The position numbers and the translations under genes were made by a program. The notes under the pieces were generated by a model that was given only the letters and a program-made list of their open reading frames with translations, ran no database searches and was not told where the DNA came from. A stretch of 64,000 nt of DNA from Pseudonocardia autotrophica (GTDB lineage Bacteria; Actinomycetota; Actinomycetes; Mycobacteriales; Pseudonocardiaceae): assembly GCF_003945385.1 (NCBI RefSeq), contig NZ_AP018920.1, forward strand, positions 6,324,001-6,388,000, written 5' to 3'. Of this stretch, positions 8,011 to 16,164 are shown piece by piece (the stretch's first letter is position 1; each line of letters starts with the position of its first letter).

Positions 8011-8463
8011 ATGCCCACCCTGTTGTCCGACGACCAGCGCCGGCTGCTGGTCGATCTGCTGCGTGCGGCGTTCCCGCACGACACGTTCCCGATGGGCCCC
8101 TACGAACGAGCGGCGCAGGCCGTGGTCGACGCGGCCGCGGCGAACCCGCGGTTGCAGGCACAGCTCCTGCAGGGGCTCGACGATCTCGACCGGCAGCGCG
8201 AGGTCCCGTTCTCCCGCCTCGATCCCGACATCGCCGCGGTCGTGCTGCGCGGGATCGCCGACACACCGTTCTTCACCGGGATCGTCGACGTCGCCGTGGT
8301 CGCGCTCTACGACGACCACGAGGTCTGGGACGTGCTCGGTTACGAGGGCGCCTCCTACGACAAGGGCGGTTACATCGACCGGGGCTTCAACGACCTGGAC
8401 TGGTTGCCCGATCCACGCATCGAGAGCTACGGCGACGACAGCCGGCAGGAGGCTTCGGCATGA
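8011..8463 (+). CDS. gluconate 2-dehydrogenase subunit 3-like protein
   Basis: This 150-residue small partner subunit belongs to flavin-dependent (GMC) dehydrogenases. The C-terminal half has the family's conserved FFTGIVDVAVVALYDDHEVW segment and WDVLGYEGASYDKGGY. No Tat or Sec signal peptide is present, unlike many proteobacterial members, so the complex is probably cytoplasmic or exported by another route. ATG 8011 follows an AAGGTGAG site. Its stop overlaps the start of the GMC subunit (ATGA), which strongly supports a complex. No cytochrome c subunit is present nearby, so the electron acceptor is unknown. Confidence 0.8.
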   Translation: MPTLLSDDQRRLLVDLLRAAFPHDTFPMGPYERAAQAVVDAAAANPRLQAQLLQGLDDLDRQREVPFSRLDPDIAAVVLRGIADTPFFTGIVDVAVVALYDDHEVWDVLGYEGASYDKGGYIDRGFNDLDWLPDPRIESYGDDSRQEASA

Positions 8464-10025
8464 CCCGCTTCGACTACGACGACTCCGACGTGGTGGTGAT
8501 CGTCGGCTCCGGCGCGGGCGGCGGCACCCTGGCCCACGAGCTGTGCCGGCGGGGCTTCAAGACCGTCGTCCTTGAGGCCGGACCGCACCTGACCGGCGAG
8601 GACTACCACAACGACGAATGGGCGGCGTTCGGCCAGATGGCCTGGACCGACCCGCGCACCACCTCGGGCAGCTGGGCGATCGCCGACGACTTCCCGAACC
8701 TGCCCGCCTGGATCGTCAAGGCCGTCGGCGGTACGACGACGCACTGGGCCGGTGCCTGCCCGCGGTTCAAGTCGCACGAGTTCGCCGCCCGCACCACCTA
8801 CGGCGACATCGAGGGCGCCGACCTGCTCGACTGGCCGATCACCCTGTCCGAGCTCGAGCCGTACTACGACCAGGCCGAGATCAAGATGGGGGTGACGCAC
8901 CGGCACGGGCGTCCGCCGCTGCCCGCGAACAACAACTACAAGGTGTTCGCGAACGGCGCCGACAAGCTCGGCTACCGCGACTACTCCACCGGCCCGTACG
9001 CGACCAACGCCGAGCCCTACGACGGCCGTCCCGCCAGCATCCAGGACGGGTTCAACTTCCAGGGCGACAAGCACGGCTCCAAGTGGTCCACCCTGGTCGC
9101 CGAGCTGCCCAAGGCCGAGGCCACCGGCAATCTGGACCTGCGGCCGGACAGCCAGGCGGTGCAGATCCTGCACGGACCGGACGGCCGGGCCACCGGGGTG
9201 CTCTACGTCGACCGCAACGGCACCCTGCGCCGCCAGCGCGCCGCGGTCGTCTCGGTCGCGGGCAACTCGATCGAGACCGCGCGGCTGTTGCTGCTCTCGG
9301 CGTCGACCCGGTTCCCGGACGGTATGGCGAACTCCTCCGGTCAGGTCGGGCGCAACTACATGCGTCACACCACCGGAACCGTGTGGGGGCAGTTCGACAA
9401 GCCGGTCCGGATGTACCGCGGCGAGACGATGGCGGGAGTGATCGCCGACGAGTCCCGACTCGATACCGGCCGGGGATTCGTCGGCGGTTACTACATGCAG
9501 ACGATCGCACTCGGACCCGCGTTCTTCGCCAAGTTCGTCGCCCCCGGGAGCTGGGGACCGAAGTTGGCAGAGATCGTCGACGGTTACCTCAACACCGCCG
9601 GCATGTGGATCGTCGGCGAGGACATGCCGCAGGGAACCAACCGGATCACGCTGTCCGACACGGTCGACGAGCACGGCATTCCGGTCGCGAACGTCCACTT
9701 CGACGACCACCCGAACGACGTCGCGATGCGCCGGCACGGTCAGCAGCAGGGTGCCGCGGTCTACAAGGCGGTCGGTGCACACCGCACGATCGAGACCCCG
9801 CCCTACCCGTCGACGCACAACCTCGGTACCTGCCGGATGAGTCAGCGTCCCGGCGACGGCGTCGTCGACCGGTTCGGGCGCGCGCACGACGTGCCGAACC
9901 TGTTCGTCACCGACGGCAGCGTGTTCACCACCGGCGCGGCCGCCAATCCCACGCTCACCATCGTCGCCCTGGCGACCCGTCAGGCCGACTTCATCGCATC
10001 CGACTTCCGCACCGGCCGGAACTGA
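8460..10025 (+). CDS. GMC-family flavin oxidoreductase (gluconate dehydrogenase large-subunit type)
   Basis: This 521-residue FAD enzyme probably oxidises an alcohol or sugar hydroxyl. The FAD-binding Rossmann loop is at about residues 10-27 ([18 protein letters not shown]). [10 protein letters not shown] segment and the C-terminal GMC motif are present: THNLGTCRM, then [21 protein letters not shown]. It overlaps the subunit-3 gene by four bases and is followed by a PEBP-family gene after 14 bases. The regulator upstream suggests induction by the substrate. It belongs to the gluconate/2-keto-gluconate dehydrogenase branch rather than choline or cholesterol oxidase; substrate unknown. Confidence 0.88.
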   Translation: MTRFDYDDSDVVVIVGSGAGGGTLAHELCRRGFKTVVLEAGPHLTGEDYHNDEWAAFGQMAWTDPRTTSGSWAIADDFPNLPAWIVKAVGGTTTHWAGACPRFKSHEFAARTTYGDIEGADLLDWPITLSELEPYYDQAEIKMGVTHRHGRPPLPANNNYKVFANGADKLGYRDYSTGPYATNAEPYDGRPASIQDGFNFQGDKHGSKWSTLVAELPKAEATGNLDLRPDSQAVQILHGPDGRATGVLYVDRNGTLRRQRAAVVSVAGNSIETARLLLLSASTRFPDGMANSSGQVGRNYMRHTTGTVWGQFDKPVRMYRGETMAGVIADESRLDTGRGFVGGYYMQTIALGPAFFAKFVAPGSWGPKLAEIVDGYLNTAGMWIVGEDMPQGTNRITLSDTVDEHGIPVANVHFDDHPNDVAMRRHGQQQGAAVYKAVGAHRTIETPPYPSTHNLGTCRMSQRPGDGVVDRFGRAHDVPNLFVTDGSVFTTGAAANPTLTIVALATRQADFIASDFRTGRN

Positions 10026-10039
10026 GAGAGGAGACCGGG

Positions 10040-10585
10040 ATGACCGCACCCGTGTCCGCACCACCCGACCCGTATCGGTTCCTGCCCGAGGTCGAGAGCT
10101 TCACCCTGACCAGCACCGACATCTCCGACGGCATTCCGCTGGCCACACCGCAGGTCAGCGGCATCATGGGCGCGGGAGGCCAGGACCGCTCGCCCCAGCT
10201 GAGCTGGCGTGACTTCCCCGTCGCCACCCGCAGCTTCGCCGTCACCGTCCACGACCCGGACGCCCCGACCGGCAGCGGCTTCTGGCACTGGGCGGTCGCC
10301 GACATCCCGGCCGGGGTCACCGAGCTGGCCGCGGGCGCGGGCGATCCCGGTGGCACCGGGCTGCCCGAGGGCGCGCTGGCCCTGCCCAACGACGCCGGGA
10401 TCCACCAGTACCTCGGTGCCGCCCCGCCGGAGGGGCACGGTGTGCACCGCTACTTCGTCGTCGTGCACGCCGTCGACGTGCCCAGACTGGGCGTCCCGCG
10501 GACCGCCACCCCGGCGTTCCTCGGGTTCAACCTGTTCACCCACACCCTGGCCAGGGCGACCATCACCGCGACCTACCAGCGCTGA
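10040..10585 (+). CDS. YbhB/YbcL-type PEBP-family protein
   Basis: This 181-residue phosphatidylethanolamine-binding-protein-like domain has an anion-binding pocket with [13 protein letters not shown] at about 72-84 and the [13 protein letters not shown] strand near 134-146. The bacterial members (E. coli YbhB/YbcL, called Raf-kinase-inhibitor-like) have no clear enzymatic role. ATG 10040 follows GAGAGGAGA. It lies 14 bases after the GMC gene, so it is probably co-transcribed; whether it helps that oxidation system is unknown. A strong hairpin follows it. Confidence 0.88.
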   Translation: MTAPVSAPPDPYRFLPEVESFTLTSTDISDGIPLATPQVSGIMGAGGQDRSPQLSWRDFPVATRSFAVTVHDPDAPTGSGFWHWAVADIPAGVTELAAGAGDPGGTGLPEGALALPNDAGIHQYLGAAPPEGHGVHRYFVVVHAVDVPRLGVPRTATPAFLGFNLFTHTLARATITATYQR

Positions 10586-10607
10586 CGTCGGGCGCGTGTG
10601 GCGGCGT

Positions 10608-10648
10608 GGTGGCCGCACGGCGGGCGCGGCCCGTCCCGTGCGGCCACC
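10608..10648. terminator. Long hairpin between convergent genes
   Basis: GGTGGCCGCACGG (10608-10620) pairs exactly with CCGTGCGGCCACC (10636-10648). The interior CGGGC-GCG-GCCCG continues the stem. It lies 23 bases after the PEBP gene and before the convergent CPBP gene, so it can serve both directions. There is no U-tract, as is common in actinomycetes. The remaining bases up to 10725 hold further GC-rich partial repeats of the same GCGGCCGCAC type. Confidence 0.7.
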
Positions 10649-10725
10649 GGCGCCGATTCCTGCCCACATCGGTGCGGCATCGCGCGGCCGCACCCGTCTC
10701 GGCCGCACGAACAGCTGCGACCGGG

Positions 10726-11469
10726 TCACAGCCCGGAGGCCAGCACCAGGATCACCGTCCCGTGTGTGACGGTCGCGGCGAGCACCCCGTGCCGGTGCCG
10801 GACCCAGGCGCACAGCACCCCCTCCGCCGTTGTGAAAGCGAGTACCGGCCAGCCGAGGCCGGTGACGGTCGTCGCCAGGAAGGTGTGCCCGGCCGCGAAG
10901 AACAACCCGGACAGCAGGATCGTGCGCACGGGCGGGTAGCCGAGCGGACCGCTCAGGTACCCCTGCAGCAACCCGCGGAAGAGCACCTCCTCCAACAGGT
11001 TCCCGCCGAATGCCAGTACCGCCACCGCGGGGAGCAACGACAGTGCCACCGCGCCGCCGCGCTGCTCCACCGGAGCCGTCCGCAACAGAACGAGCAGCGG
11101 AACGAGCAGGACCGCGGCCGCACCGAGCGCGGTCAGCAATGCCCGCGGCCCGAGACCACCCCACACGACGAGCCCGCGCAGGTCCCGCGGCCCGTAGGCG
11201 ATCGCGAGTGCACCGCCCGCGCCGACCGCACCGAGTGTCAGCAGCACCAGCGGATCGGGCGCGAACCGCAGCCACGTCGCGCCACCGGTGGTCCCGAGCG
11301 ACCAGAGACCGAGCGGGGTCATCGTGTCCCGCACGAGGACGAAACCGAGCACCAGCACCACGATCCGCAACAGCGGCGCCGACCGGCCCAGCGCCAGGAA
11401 CAACGCGGTGAGCACGATCAGGCCGGGAAGCAACCGGAGCGGATAATCCACGAACAGGACGCTGGTCAC
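10726..11469 (-). CDS. CPBP-family intramembrane glutamic protease
   Basis: This protein of about 247 residues is mostly membrane helices (roughly seven or eight). The catalytic signature EEVLFRG (EExxxR) follows GGNLL in the second half. FFAAGHTF and a final THG histidine region provide the other conserved residues of the Rce1/CPBP family. GTG 11469 (VTSVLFVDYPLRL) is preferred over upstream starts that would run into the divergent TetR gene. The start codon lies within a perfect 18-base palindrome, which suggests direct repression by the neighbouring TetR. Substrate unknown; the Actinobacteria have many such orphan CPBP proteins. Confidence 0.8.
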   Translation of the reverse strand: MTSVLFVDYPLRLLPGLIVLTALFLALGRSAPLLRIVVLVLGFVLVRDTMTPLGLWSLGTTGGATWLRFAPDPLVLLTLGAVGAGGALAIAYGPRDLRGLVVWGGLGPRALLTALGAAAVLLVPLLVLLRTAPVEQRGGAVALSLLPAVAVLAFGGNLLEEVLFRGLLQGYLSGPLGYPPVRTILLSGLFFAAGHTFLATTVTGLGWPVLAFTTAEGVLCAWVRHRHGVLAATVTHGTVILVLASGL

Positions 11470-11478
11470 CTGACCAGC
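11461..11478. promoter_or_regulatory. Perfect palindrome over the CPBP start codon
   Basis: GCTGGTCA-CC-TGACCAGC is an exact 18-base palindrome covering the GTG start of the CPBP gene and lying 51 bases before the divergent TetR start. A second, shorter inverted repeat GTCGG-N7-CCGAC is at 11486-11502. TetR binding is inferred from position and symmetry. Confidence 0.55.
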
Positions 11479-11528
11479 CTCCGTGGTCGGATGGGAGCCG
11501 ACAACTCGCGTCCGCAGGGAGTGGCGCC

Positions 11529-12098
11529 GTGCGCAGAACACCACGTCAGACCCGGTCCAGGGAGACCGTGGAGATCATCCTGACGGCGGCTGCTCAGGTT
11601 TTCCGGCGGGAGGGTCTCGCGGCGACGACGAACCGGATCGCCGAGCGCGCCGGTCTCTCCATCGGTTCGCTCTACCAGTACTTCCCGCACAAGCAGGCGC
11701 TGCTCGACGCGCTCGTCGCCCGGCACGTCGAGCAGGCGCGGTCCACGCTGGACTCCCGGTTCGCCGCGCTGCGCGCCGACCCGCCCGAGCCACTCGCGGC
11801 GGTGCTGCAGATCGCCGACACCGCGGTGGCGCTGCACGCCGACCACCCGCACCTGCACGCGCTGTTCGCGGGATTCGCGACCCGCACCGCCACCGGGGTC
11901 GCCGCCGTCGACCGGCTGCGCGCCGACTGCGTGGCCGAGGTCGCGTTCCACCTCGCCCGGCTCCCCGGCACCAGCGATCCGGTGGAGCGTGCGCGGACCG
12001 TCGTGCACGCGCTGGACGGCCTGCTGCATCATGCGCCCGCCGATCCGGAGCGGCAGCGGGCCCGGGTGCGGGACCTGCTCCGGCTGCTCGGGGACTGA
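11529..12098 (+). CDS. TetR-family regulator
   Basis: This is a 189-residue regulator. The TetR DNA-binding domain covers about residues 8-55 (RSRETVEIILTAAAQVF, then IAERAGLSIGSLYQYFPHKQALLDAL). The remainder is a helical ligand domain without specific motifs. GTG 11529 has AGGGAG eight bases upstream. It is transcribed away from the CPBP protease gene with about 60 bases between the starts, and its stop abuts the stop of the convergent amidase gene with no gap. The palindrome at 11461-11478 is its likely operator. Confidence 0.88.
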   Translation: MRRTPRQTRSRETVEIILTAAAQVFRREGLAATTNRIAERAGLSIGSLYQYFPHKQALLDALVARHVEQARSTLDSRFAALRADPPEPLAAVLQIADTAVALHADHPHLHALFAGFATRTATGVAAVDRLRADCVAEVAFHLARLPGTSDPVERARTVVHALDGLLHHAPADPERQRARVRDLLRLLGD

Positions 12099-13583
12099 CT
12101 ACAGGGCGGGCATCCGGTCCGCCCACGGCCGGGCCCGCTCCAGCTGGGCGGCCAGCGCCAGCAGCTGCGGCTCGGCACCCGGGCGTCCGACGAACTGGAC
12201 GCCGAGCGGCAGACCGCCTGCGGTGGTGTGCAGCGGCACCGTCGCCGCCGGGCGGCCGGTCAGGTTCGCGAGCTGGGTGAACGGCACCGGCGCGAAGTTG
12301 GCGTCGACCAGGCCCTCGACCAGGTTCATCCGCCCCAGCAGGCCGCCGGCGCGCAGCGTGAGCAGGCCACGCGCGACCAGCTTCACCGGACCGGCGAGAT
12401 CCAGCTCGCCGATCGGCCACGGCGGCCGGGCCAGGGTCGGGGTGAGCAGCAGGTCGTAGCGCTCGTGGAAGGTGGCGAGCGCGCGGGTGTGCTCCTGCCA
12501 GCGTGCCTGCGCGGCGAGGTACTCCGGCGCGCTCGTGCCCCGCCCGATCGCGGCCATCACCCGGGTCTCGGTCTCGAACGCGTCCTCACCGCAGCCGGTG
12601 CGCGCCCGCGCCCCGTCCACCTGGGCGGCGATCATGGCGAACCAGGTGGTGAGGAAGTCGGTGGCCAGCCGGCGGCCGTCGACGGCCGGGGCGGACTCCT
12701 CGACGACGTGTCCGAGCGAGCTGAGCAGCTCCGCAGCGCCCGTCACGGCGGCGACCGCCTCCGGGTCCACCGGCCCGCCCAGCGGGGACGCCGTGCTCAG
12801 CCCGATCCGCAGCGGCGCCGGATCGTCACGCACCGCCTCGGCGTAGGGCCGCTCCGGTGGCTGCACCCGGTACGGCCCCTCCGGCGCGGGCCCGGCCAGC
12901 ACGTCGAGCATGGCCGCGGAGTCGCGCACCGTCCGGGACACCACACCCTGCACCGCGGCGCCGTGGAACCCCTCGTCGACCTCCGGCCCGGACGGGACGA
13001 CACCGCGGCCGGGCTTGAGCCCGAACAGCCCGCAGGCCGCCGCCGGGATCCGGATCGAGCCGCCGCCGTCGCTCGCCCCCGCGGCGGGCACGATCCCGGC
13101 CGCGACCGCGGCGGCCGCCCCGCCGGAGCTGCCGCCCGGGGTGCGGCCCGGGTCCCACGGGTTGCGGGTCGGACCGCCGGCGACCGGCTCGGTCACCGCG
13201 CGGGCTCCGAACTCGGGGGTCGCGGTCCGGCCGAAGATCACCAGTCCGGCGTCGGTCCAGCGCCGGACCACCGTCGATGTCTCGGGCCGCGGGTACCCGG
13301 CCAGCGCGCGCGAGCCGCTGCCCGTCGGCACCCCGGCGATGTGCTGGGCGAGATCCTTCACCAGGAACGGGACCCCGGCGAACGGCCCCGACAGCTCGCC
13401 CCGGGCACGGGCCCGCGCGGCGTCGGTCATCCGGTGCCGGATCGCGTTGATCGTCGGTTCGACGGCGTCGGCGCGGTCGGTCGCCGCCTCCAGCAGCTCG
13501 GTGGCGCTCACCTCACCGGCCGCGACCAGCGCGGCCAGCCCGACGGCGTCGTGCCTGCGGTAGTCGTCCCACGCGATGCCCAT
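12099..13583 (-). CDS. amidase-signature family hydrolase
   Basis: This 494-residue Ser-cisSer-Lys amidase is cytoplasmic. The catalytic triad is visible: Lys76 (FLVKDLAQ), cis-Ser153 (GGSSGG) and nucleophile Ser176 (DGGGSIRIPA). Family features VTEPVAGGPTRNPWD and the LKPGRG segment are intact. It resembles single-gene amidases such as the 6-aminohexanoate-cyclic-dimer hydrolase group rather than GatA, since no gatB/gatC lies nearby. Substrate unknown. No clear ribosome site stands before the ATG at 13583. It stands alone between a convergent TetR gene and a downstream-facing membrane-protein gene. Confidence 0.88.
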   Translation of the reverse strand: MGIAWDDYRRHDAVGLAALVAAGEVSATELLEAATDRADAVEPTINAIRHRMTDAARARARGELSGPFAGVPFLVKDLAQHIAGVPTGSGSRALAGYPRPETSTVVRRWTDAGLVIFGRTATPEFGARAVTEPVAGGPTRNPWDPGRTPGGSSGGAAAAVAAGIVPAAGASDGGGSIRIPAAACGLFGLKPGRGVVPSGPEVDEGFHGAAVQGVVSRTVRDSAAMLDVLAGPAPEGPYRVQPPERPYAEAVRDDPAPLRIGLSTASPLGGPVDPEAVAAVTGAAELLSSLGHVVEESAPAVDGRRLATDFLTTWFAMIAAQVDGARARTGCGEDAFETETRVMAAIGRGTSAPEYLAAQARWQEHTRALATFHERYDLLLTPTLARPPWPIGELDLAGPVKLVARGLLTLRAGGLLGRMNLVEGLVDANFAPVPFTQLANLTGRPAATVPLHTTAGGLPLGVQFVGRPGAEPQLLALAAQLERARPWADRMPAL

Positions 13584-13603
13584 GGGGCGATCGAAGCAGA
13601 CCG

Positions 13604-14143
13604 TCAGGGCTCCGAGACCGGCGCGGGCGGCGCGGGAGCCGGGTCCGGCGCACCGTTCACACCGGCGACGACGCCGAGGGTGAGCAGCAGCGCGGTCGCC
13701 GCGCCCAGTGCGGCGGGCAGCACCGGCCGCACCGTCGACGGCAGGTCCGGCAGGCCGGGCACCCTCGGCGCCCCGGCCGTGGCCTCACGCACCGGGCCCG
13801 GCCGGATCGGCTCGGGGAGCCGCGCGACCGACGGGGTGCCGTCGGTGCGCGGGCGGGGGATCACGGGCAGCGCCTGGGTGGGCGCGTCGCCGGGATCACC
13901 GGGCGCACCGGCCCGGTCCGGGGCGGCGGCCGGTCGGTCGCCCGCCGGCGCCTGCTCCGGGACGGCGGTGTGCCGGTCGGCCACCGGAAAGTCGCCGGCC
14001 TCCGGGGAGACGGCCTGTTCCGGGACGGATGCCCGCGGTGTGACGTCGGCTCCGGCGCCGTCCCACGGGCCGTGCTGCACCGGCACGGAGGGCCCCGTGT
14101 CGGACAGCGCGTGCCGGGGCTTACGGCTCGGGGTCTCGCTCAT
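13604..14143 (-). CDS. Proline-rich protein with one C-terminal membrane segment
   Basis: This 179-residue protein is not recognised. Residues 1-140 are disordered, rich in Pro, Ala, Asp and Gly. A single hydrophobic helix at about 143-165 (VLPAALGAATALLLTLGVVAG) is followed by a short Pro-rich tail. This suggests a protein anchored with a long cytoplasmic N-terminal region, or an unusual exported orientation. ATG 14143 follows an AGAGGA site; an upstream start in the same frame would add 13 residues. It is downstream of htpX on the same strand with a 100-base gap. Confidence 0.55.
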   Translation of the reverse strand: MSETPSRKPRHALSDTGPSVPVQHGPWDGAGADVTPRASVPEQAVSPEAGDFPVADRHTAVPEQAPAGDRPAAAPDRAGAPGDPGDAPTQALPVIPRPRTDGTPSVARLPEPIRPGPVREATAGAPRVPGLPDLPSTVRPVLPAALGAATALLLTLGVVAGVNGAPDPAPAPPAPVSEP

Positions 14144-14243
14144 CGGTCCTCTTCCGCAGGGGGAGCTCTGCCACCCCTTCATCGCGCGGGCCCCCCGGCA
14201 CCGTTACGAATCCGCGATCGGCGACACATCCGTACGGACGCTG

Positions 14244-15101
14244 TCAGCGGGCCATCCGCTGCAATCGCGCGATCCGCTCCTCCATCGGCGGGTGCGTGGA
14301 GAACCAGCGGGCCATCCGCTCCCCCGGCCGGAACGGGTTCGCGATCATCAGGTGGGACTGCGAGGTGAGCCGCGGGTCCGGCGGGAGCGGCGCCGCGGCC
14401 GTGCCGTACTTGAGCTTGTGCAGCGCCGAGGCGAGCCCCAGCGGGTCGCCGGTCAGCTCGGCGCCCGAGGCGTCGGCCTGGTACTCCCGGGAGCGGCTGA
14501 CCGCCATCTGCACGATGCCGGCCGCGATCGGCCCGAGCATCGCGACCAGGATGATCGCGATCGGGTTCGGGCGGTCCTCGTCGCCGCCGCCGAAGATCGA
14601 CGCGAACATCGCCATGTTGGCGATGAAGGACACCGCCGACGCCATGGCCCCGGCCACCGACGAGATCAGGATGTCCCGGTTGTAGACGTGGCTGAGCTCG
14701 TGCCCGATGACGGCCCGCAGCTCGCGCTCGTCGAGCAGCTGCATCAGGCCGGTGGTCACGCACACCGCGGCGTTGCGCGGGTTGCGGCCGGTCGCGAACG
14801 CGTTCGGCGCGTCGGTCGGGCTGATGTAGAGCGCCGGCATCGGCTGGCGCGCCTTCTGGCTGAGCTCGCGCACCATTCGGAACAGCTGCGGGTACTCGGC
14901 CTCAGTGATCGGCTGCGCGTGCATCGAGCGCAGCGCGAGCTTCGCCGAGTTGAAGTAGGCCCAGCCGTTCATCGCCAACGCGACCACCAGCGCGATCATC
15001 AGGCCGCCGCGACTTCCGATCAGGCCTCCGATCGCGAGGATCAGGGCACTCATCGCGCCGAGAAGCACGGCCGTCTTCAAGCCGTTCATGTGGCTGTGCA
15101 C
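14244..15101 (-). CDS. htpX: HtpX membrane zinc metalloprotease
   Basis: This 285-residue M48B protease degrades damaged membrane proteins. Zinc ligands are His134 and His138 in HELSH and Glu206 in SREYQAD. Two N-terminal membrane helices (about 8-28 and 34-50) and a further hydrophobic pair at 145-200 fit the family. The [13 protein letters not shown] ending is also typical of HtpX. Start GTG 15101 follows GTGAGGCGGC; ATG four codons later is possible. In other bacteria HtpX responds to membrane or heat stress; nothing in the short upstream region shows the regulation here. Confidence 0.95.
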   Translation of the reverse strand: MHSHMNGLKTAVLLGAMSALILAIGGLIGSRGGLMIALVVALAMNGWAYFNSAKLALRSMHAQPITEAEYPQLFRMVRELSQKARQPMPALYISPTDAPNAFATGRNPRNAAVCVTTGLMQLLDERELRAVIGHELSHVYNRDILISSVAGAMASAVSFIANMAMFASIFGGGDEDRPNPIAIILVAMLGPIAAGIVQMAVSRSREYQADASGAELTGDPLGLASALHKLKYGTAAAPLPPDPRLTSQSHLMIANPFRPGERMARWFSTHPPMEERIARLQRMAR

Positions 15102-15248
15102 GCCGCCTCACCTTCCGTGCGGTCCTGCAGGGGGTTCACCTCGTCGAACGGACGAACCGGTCACGACGTTCCCGCCGGTGCCGGCATGTGACCCGGCGCC
15201 ACCCGGCGCGGGTGCGCCCGGCCCGGCCGCCGGGGCATGATCCCAGCC

Positions 15249-16037
15249 ATGAGCGACAGTGGGGTCAGGGACAGTGGGGTCAGCACAGAGGTCCGCACCG
15301 ACATCACCGAGGGCGTCGCGGTGCTCACCGTGTCGAACCCGGCCCGGCGCAACGCGCTGAACCTGGAGTTGTCGACGAACCTCGTCGCCGCCGTCGACGA
15401 GGCGGTGGCCGAGCCAGGGGTCGGGGCGATCGTCGTCACCGGCGAGCCGCCGGCGTTCTGCGCGGGTGGCGATCTCGCCGAGCTGCAGCAGGCGGATCCG
15501 GCGACGCTCAAGCGCGTCTACTCCGGTTTCCTGGCCCTCGCGTCCTGCCCGCTGCCGACGCTGGCGGCGGTGAACGGCGCGGCCGTCGGCGCCGGGATCA
15601 ACCTGGCGCTGGCCTGCGACGTCCGGCTGGCCGGACCCACCGCGCGGTTCGACGTCCGGTTCATGCAGCTCGGGCTGCACCCCGGCGGCGGGTTCACCTG
15701 GATGGCGCAGCGGGCGCTGGGCGCCCAGGGGAGCGCCGCGATGACGCTGTTCGGTGACGTCCTCGACGCCCGGGAGGCCGAGCGGGTCGGCCTGGCCTGG
15801 CGCGCCTACGACAGCGACGACGCGCTGCTGGCCGCCGCGCATGAGCTGGCCGGCCGGGCCGCGGCCGCCCCGCGGGACCTGATCGAGACCACGAAGGCCA
15901 CCATGCGCGTCACCTCCCGGCTCGACGCACACGCCGACGCCACCGACATCGAGGTCCGCGCCCAGGCCGAGTCCGTGCACTCGGCCGCGTTCGCCGAACG
16001 GGTCGCCGCCCTGCAGAAGAAGATCAGCAGGAAGTGA
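15249..16037 (+). CDS. enoyl-CoA hydratase/isomerase-family (crotonase-like) protein
   Basis: This 262-residue crotonase-fold protein keeps the CoA-binding and oxyanion segments (PPAFCAGGDLAEL at about 72-84 and NGAAVGAGINLALACD at about 112-127). Neither of the two catalytic glutamates of true enoyl-CoA hydratase is in place: the GGxxEL glutamate reads GAGINL, and the second site reads MQLGLHPGGG. A hydration role is therefore doubtful; an isomerase, thioesterase or other crotonase reaction is as likely. ATG 15249 is preferred to 15237. The N-terminus contains a five-residue tandem repeat (DSGVR DSGVS). It is monocistronic, divergent from htpX. Confidence 0.8.
   Translation: MSDSGVRDSGVSTEVRTDITEGVAVLTVSNPARRNALNLELSTNLVAAVDEAVAEPGVGAIVVTGEPPAFCAGGDLAELQQADPATLKRVYSGFLALASCPLPTLAAVNGAAVGAGINLALACDVRLAGPTARFDVRFMQLGLHPGGGFTWMAQRALGAQGSAAMTLFGDVLDAREAERVGLAWRAYDSDDALLAAAHELAGRAAAAPRDLIETTKATMRVTSRLDAHADATDIEVRAQAESVHSAAFAERVAALQKKISRK
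15255..15284. repeat. 15-bp tandem duplication inside a crotonase gene
   Basis: GACAGTGGGGTCAG plus one base occurs twice in tandem, in frame, adding DSGVR/DSGVS to the flexible N-terminus. It looks like a recent slippage duplication. Confidence 0.8.
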
Positions 16038-16164
16038 GTGAGGTCACTCCCACGACGTGGACCGGACCTGTGACGTCGTCGAGGGCTGCGCGACGCTGGT
16101 CCGATTCGGGAGTTAACCTCGACTCAACAGCGCACTATCGACGGAACCGGGGGCCGATCTGCCC

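Noticed and set aside
12228..15191. Long open plus-strand frame of 987 codons opposite the amidase, proline-rich and htpX genes
   Set aside because: It runs antisense across three well-supported genes and has low-complexity Arg/Gly/Pro composition expected of an antisense frame in very GC-rich DNA.
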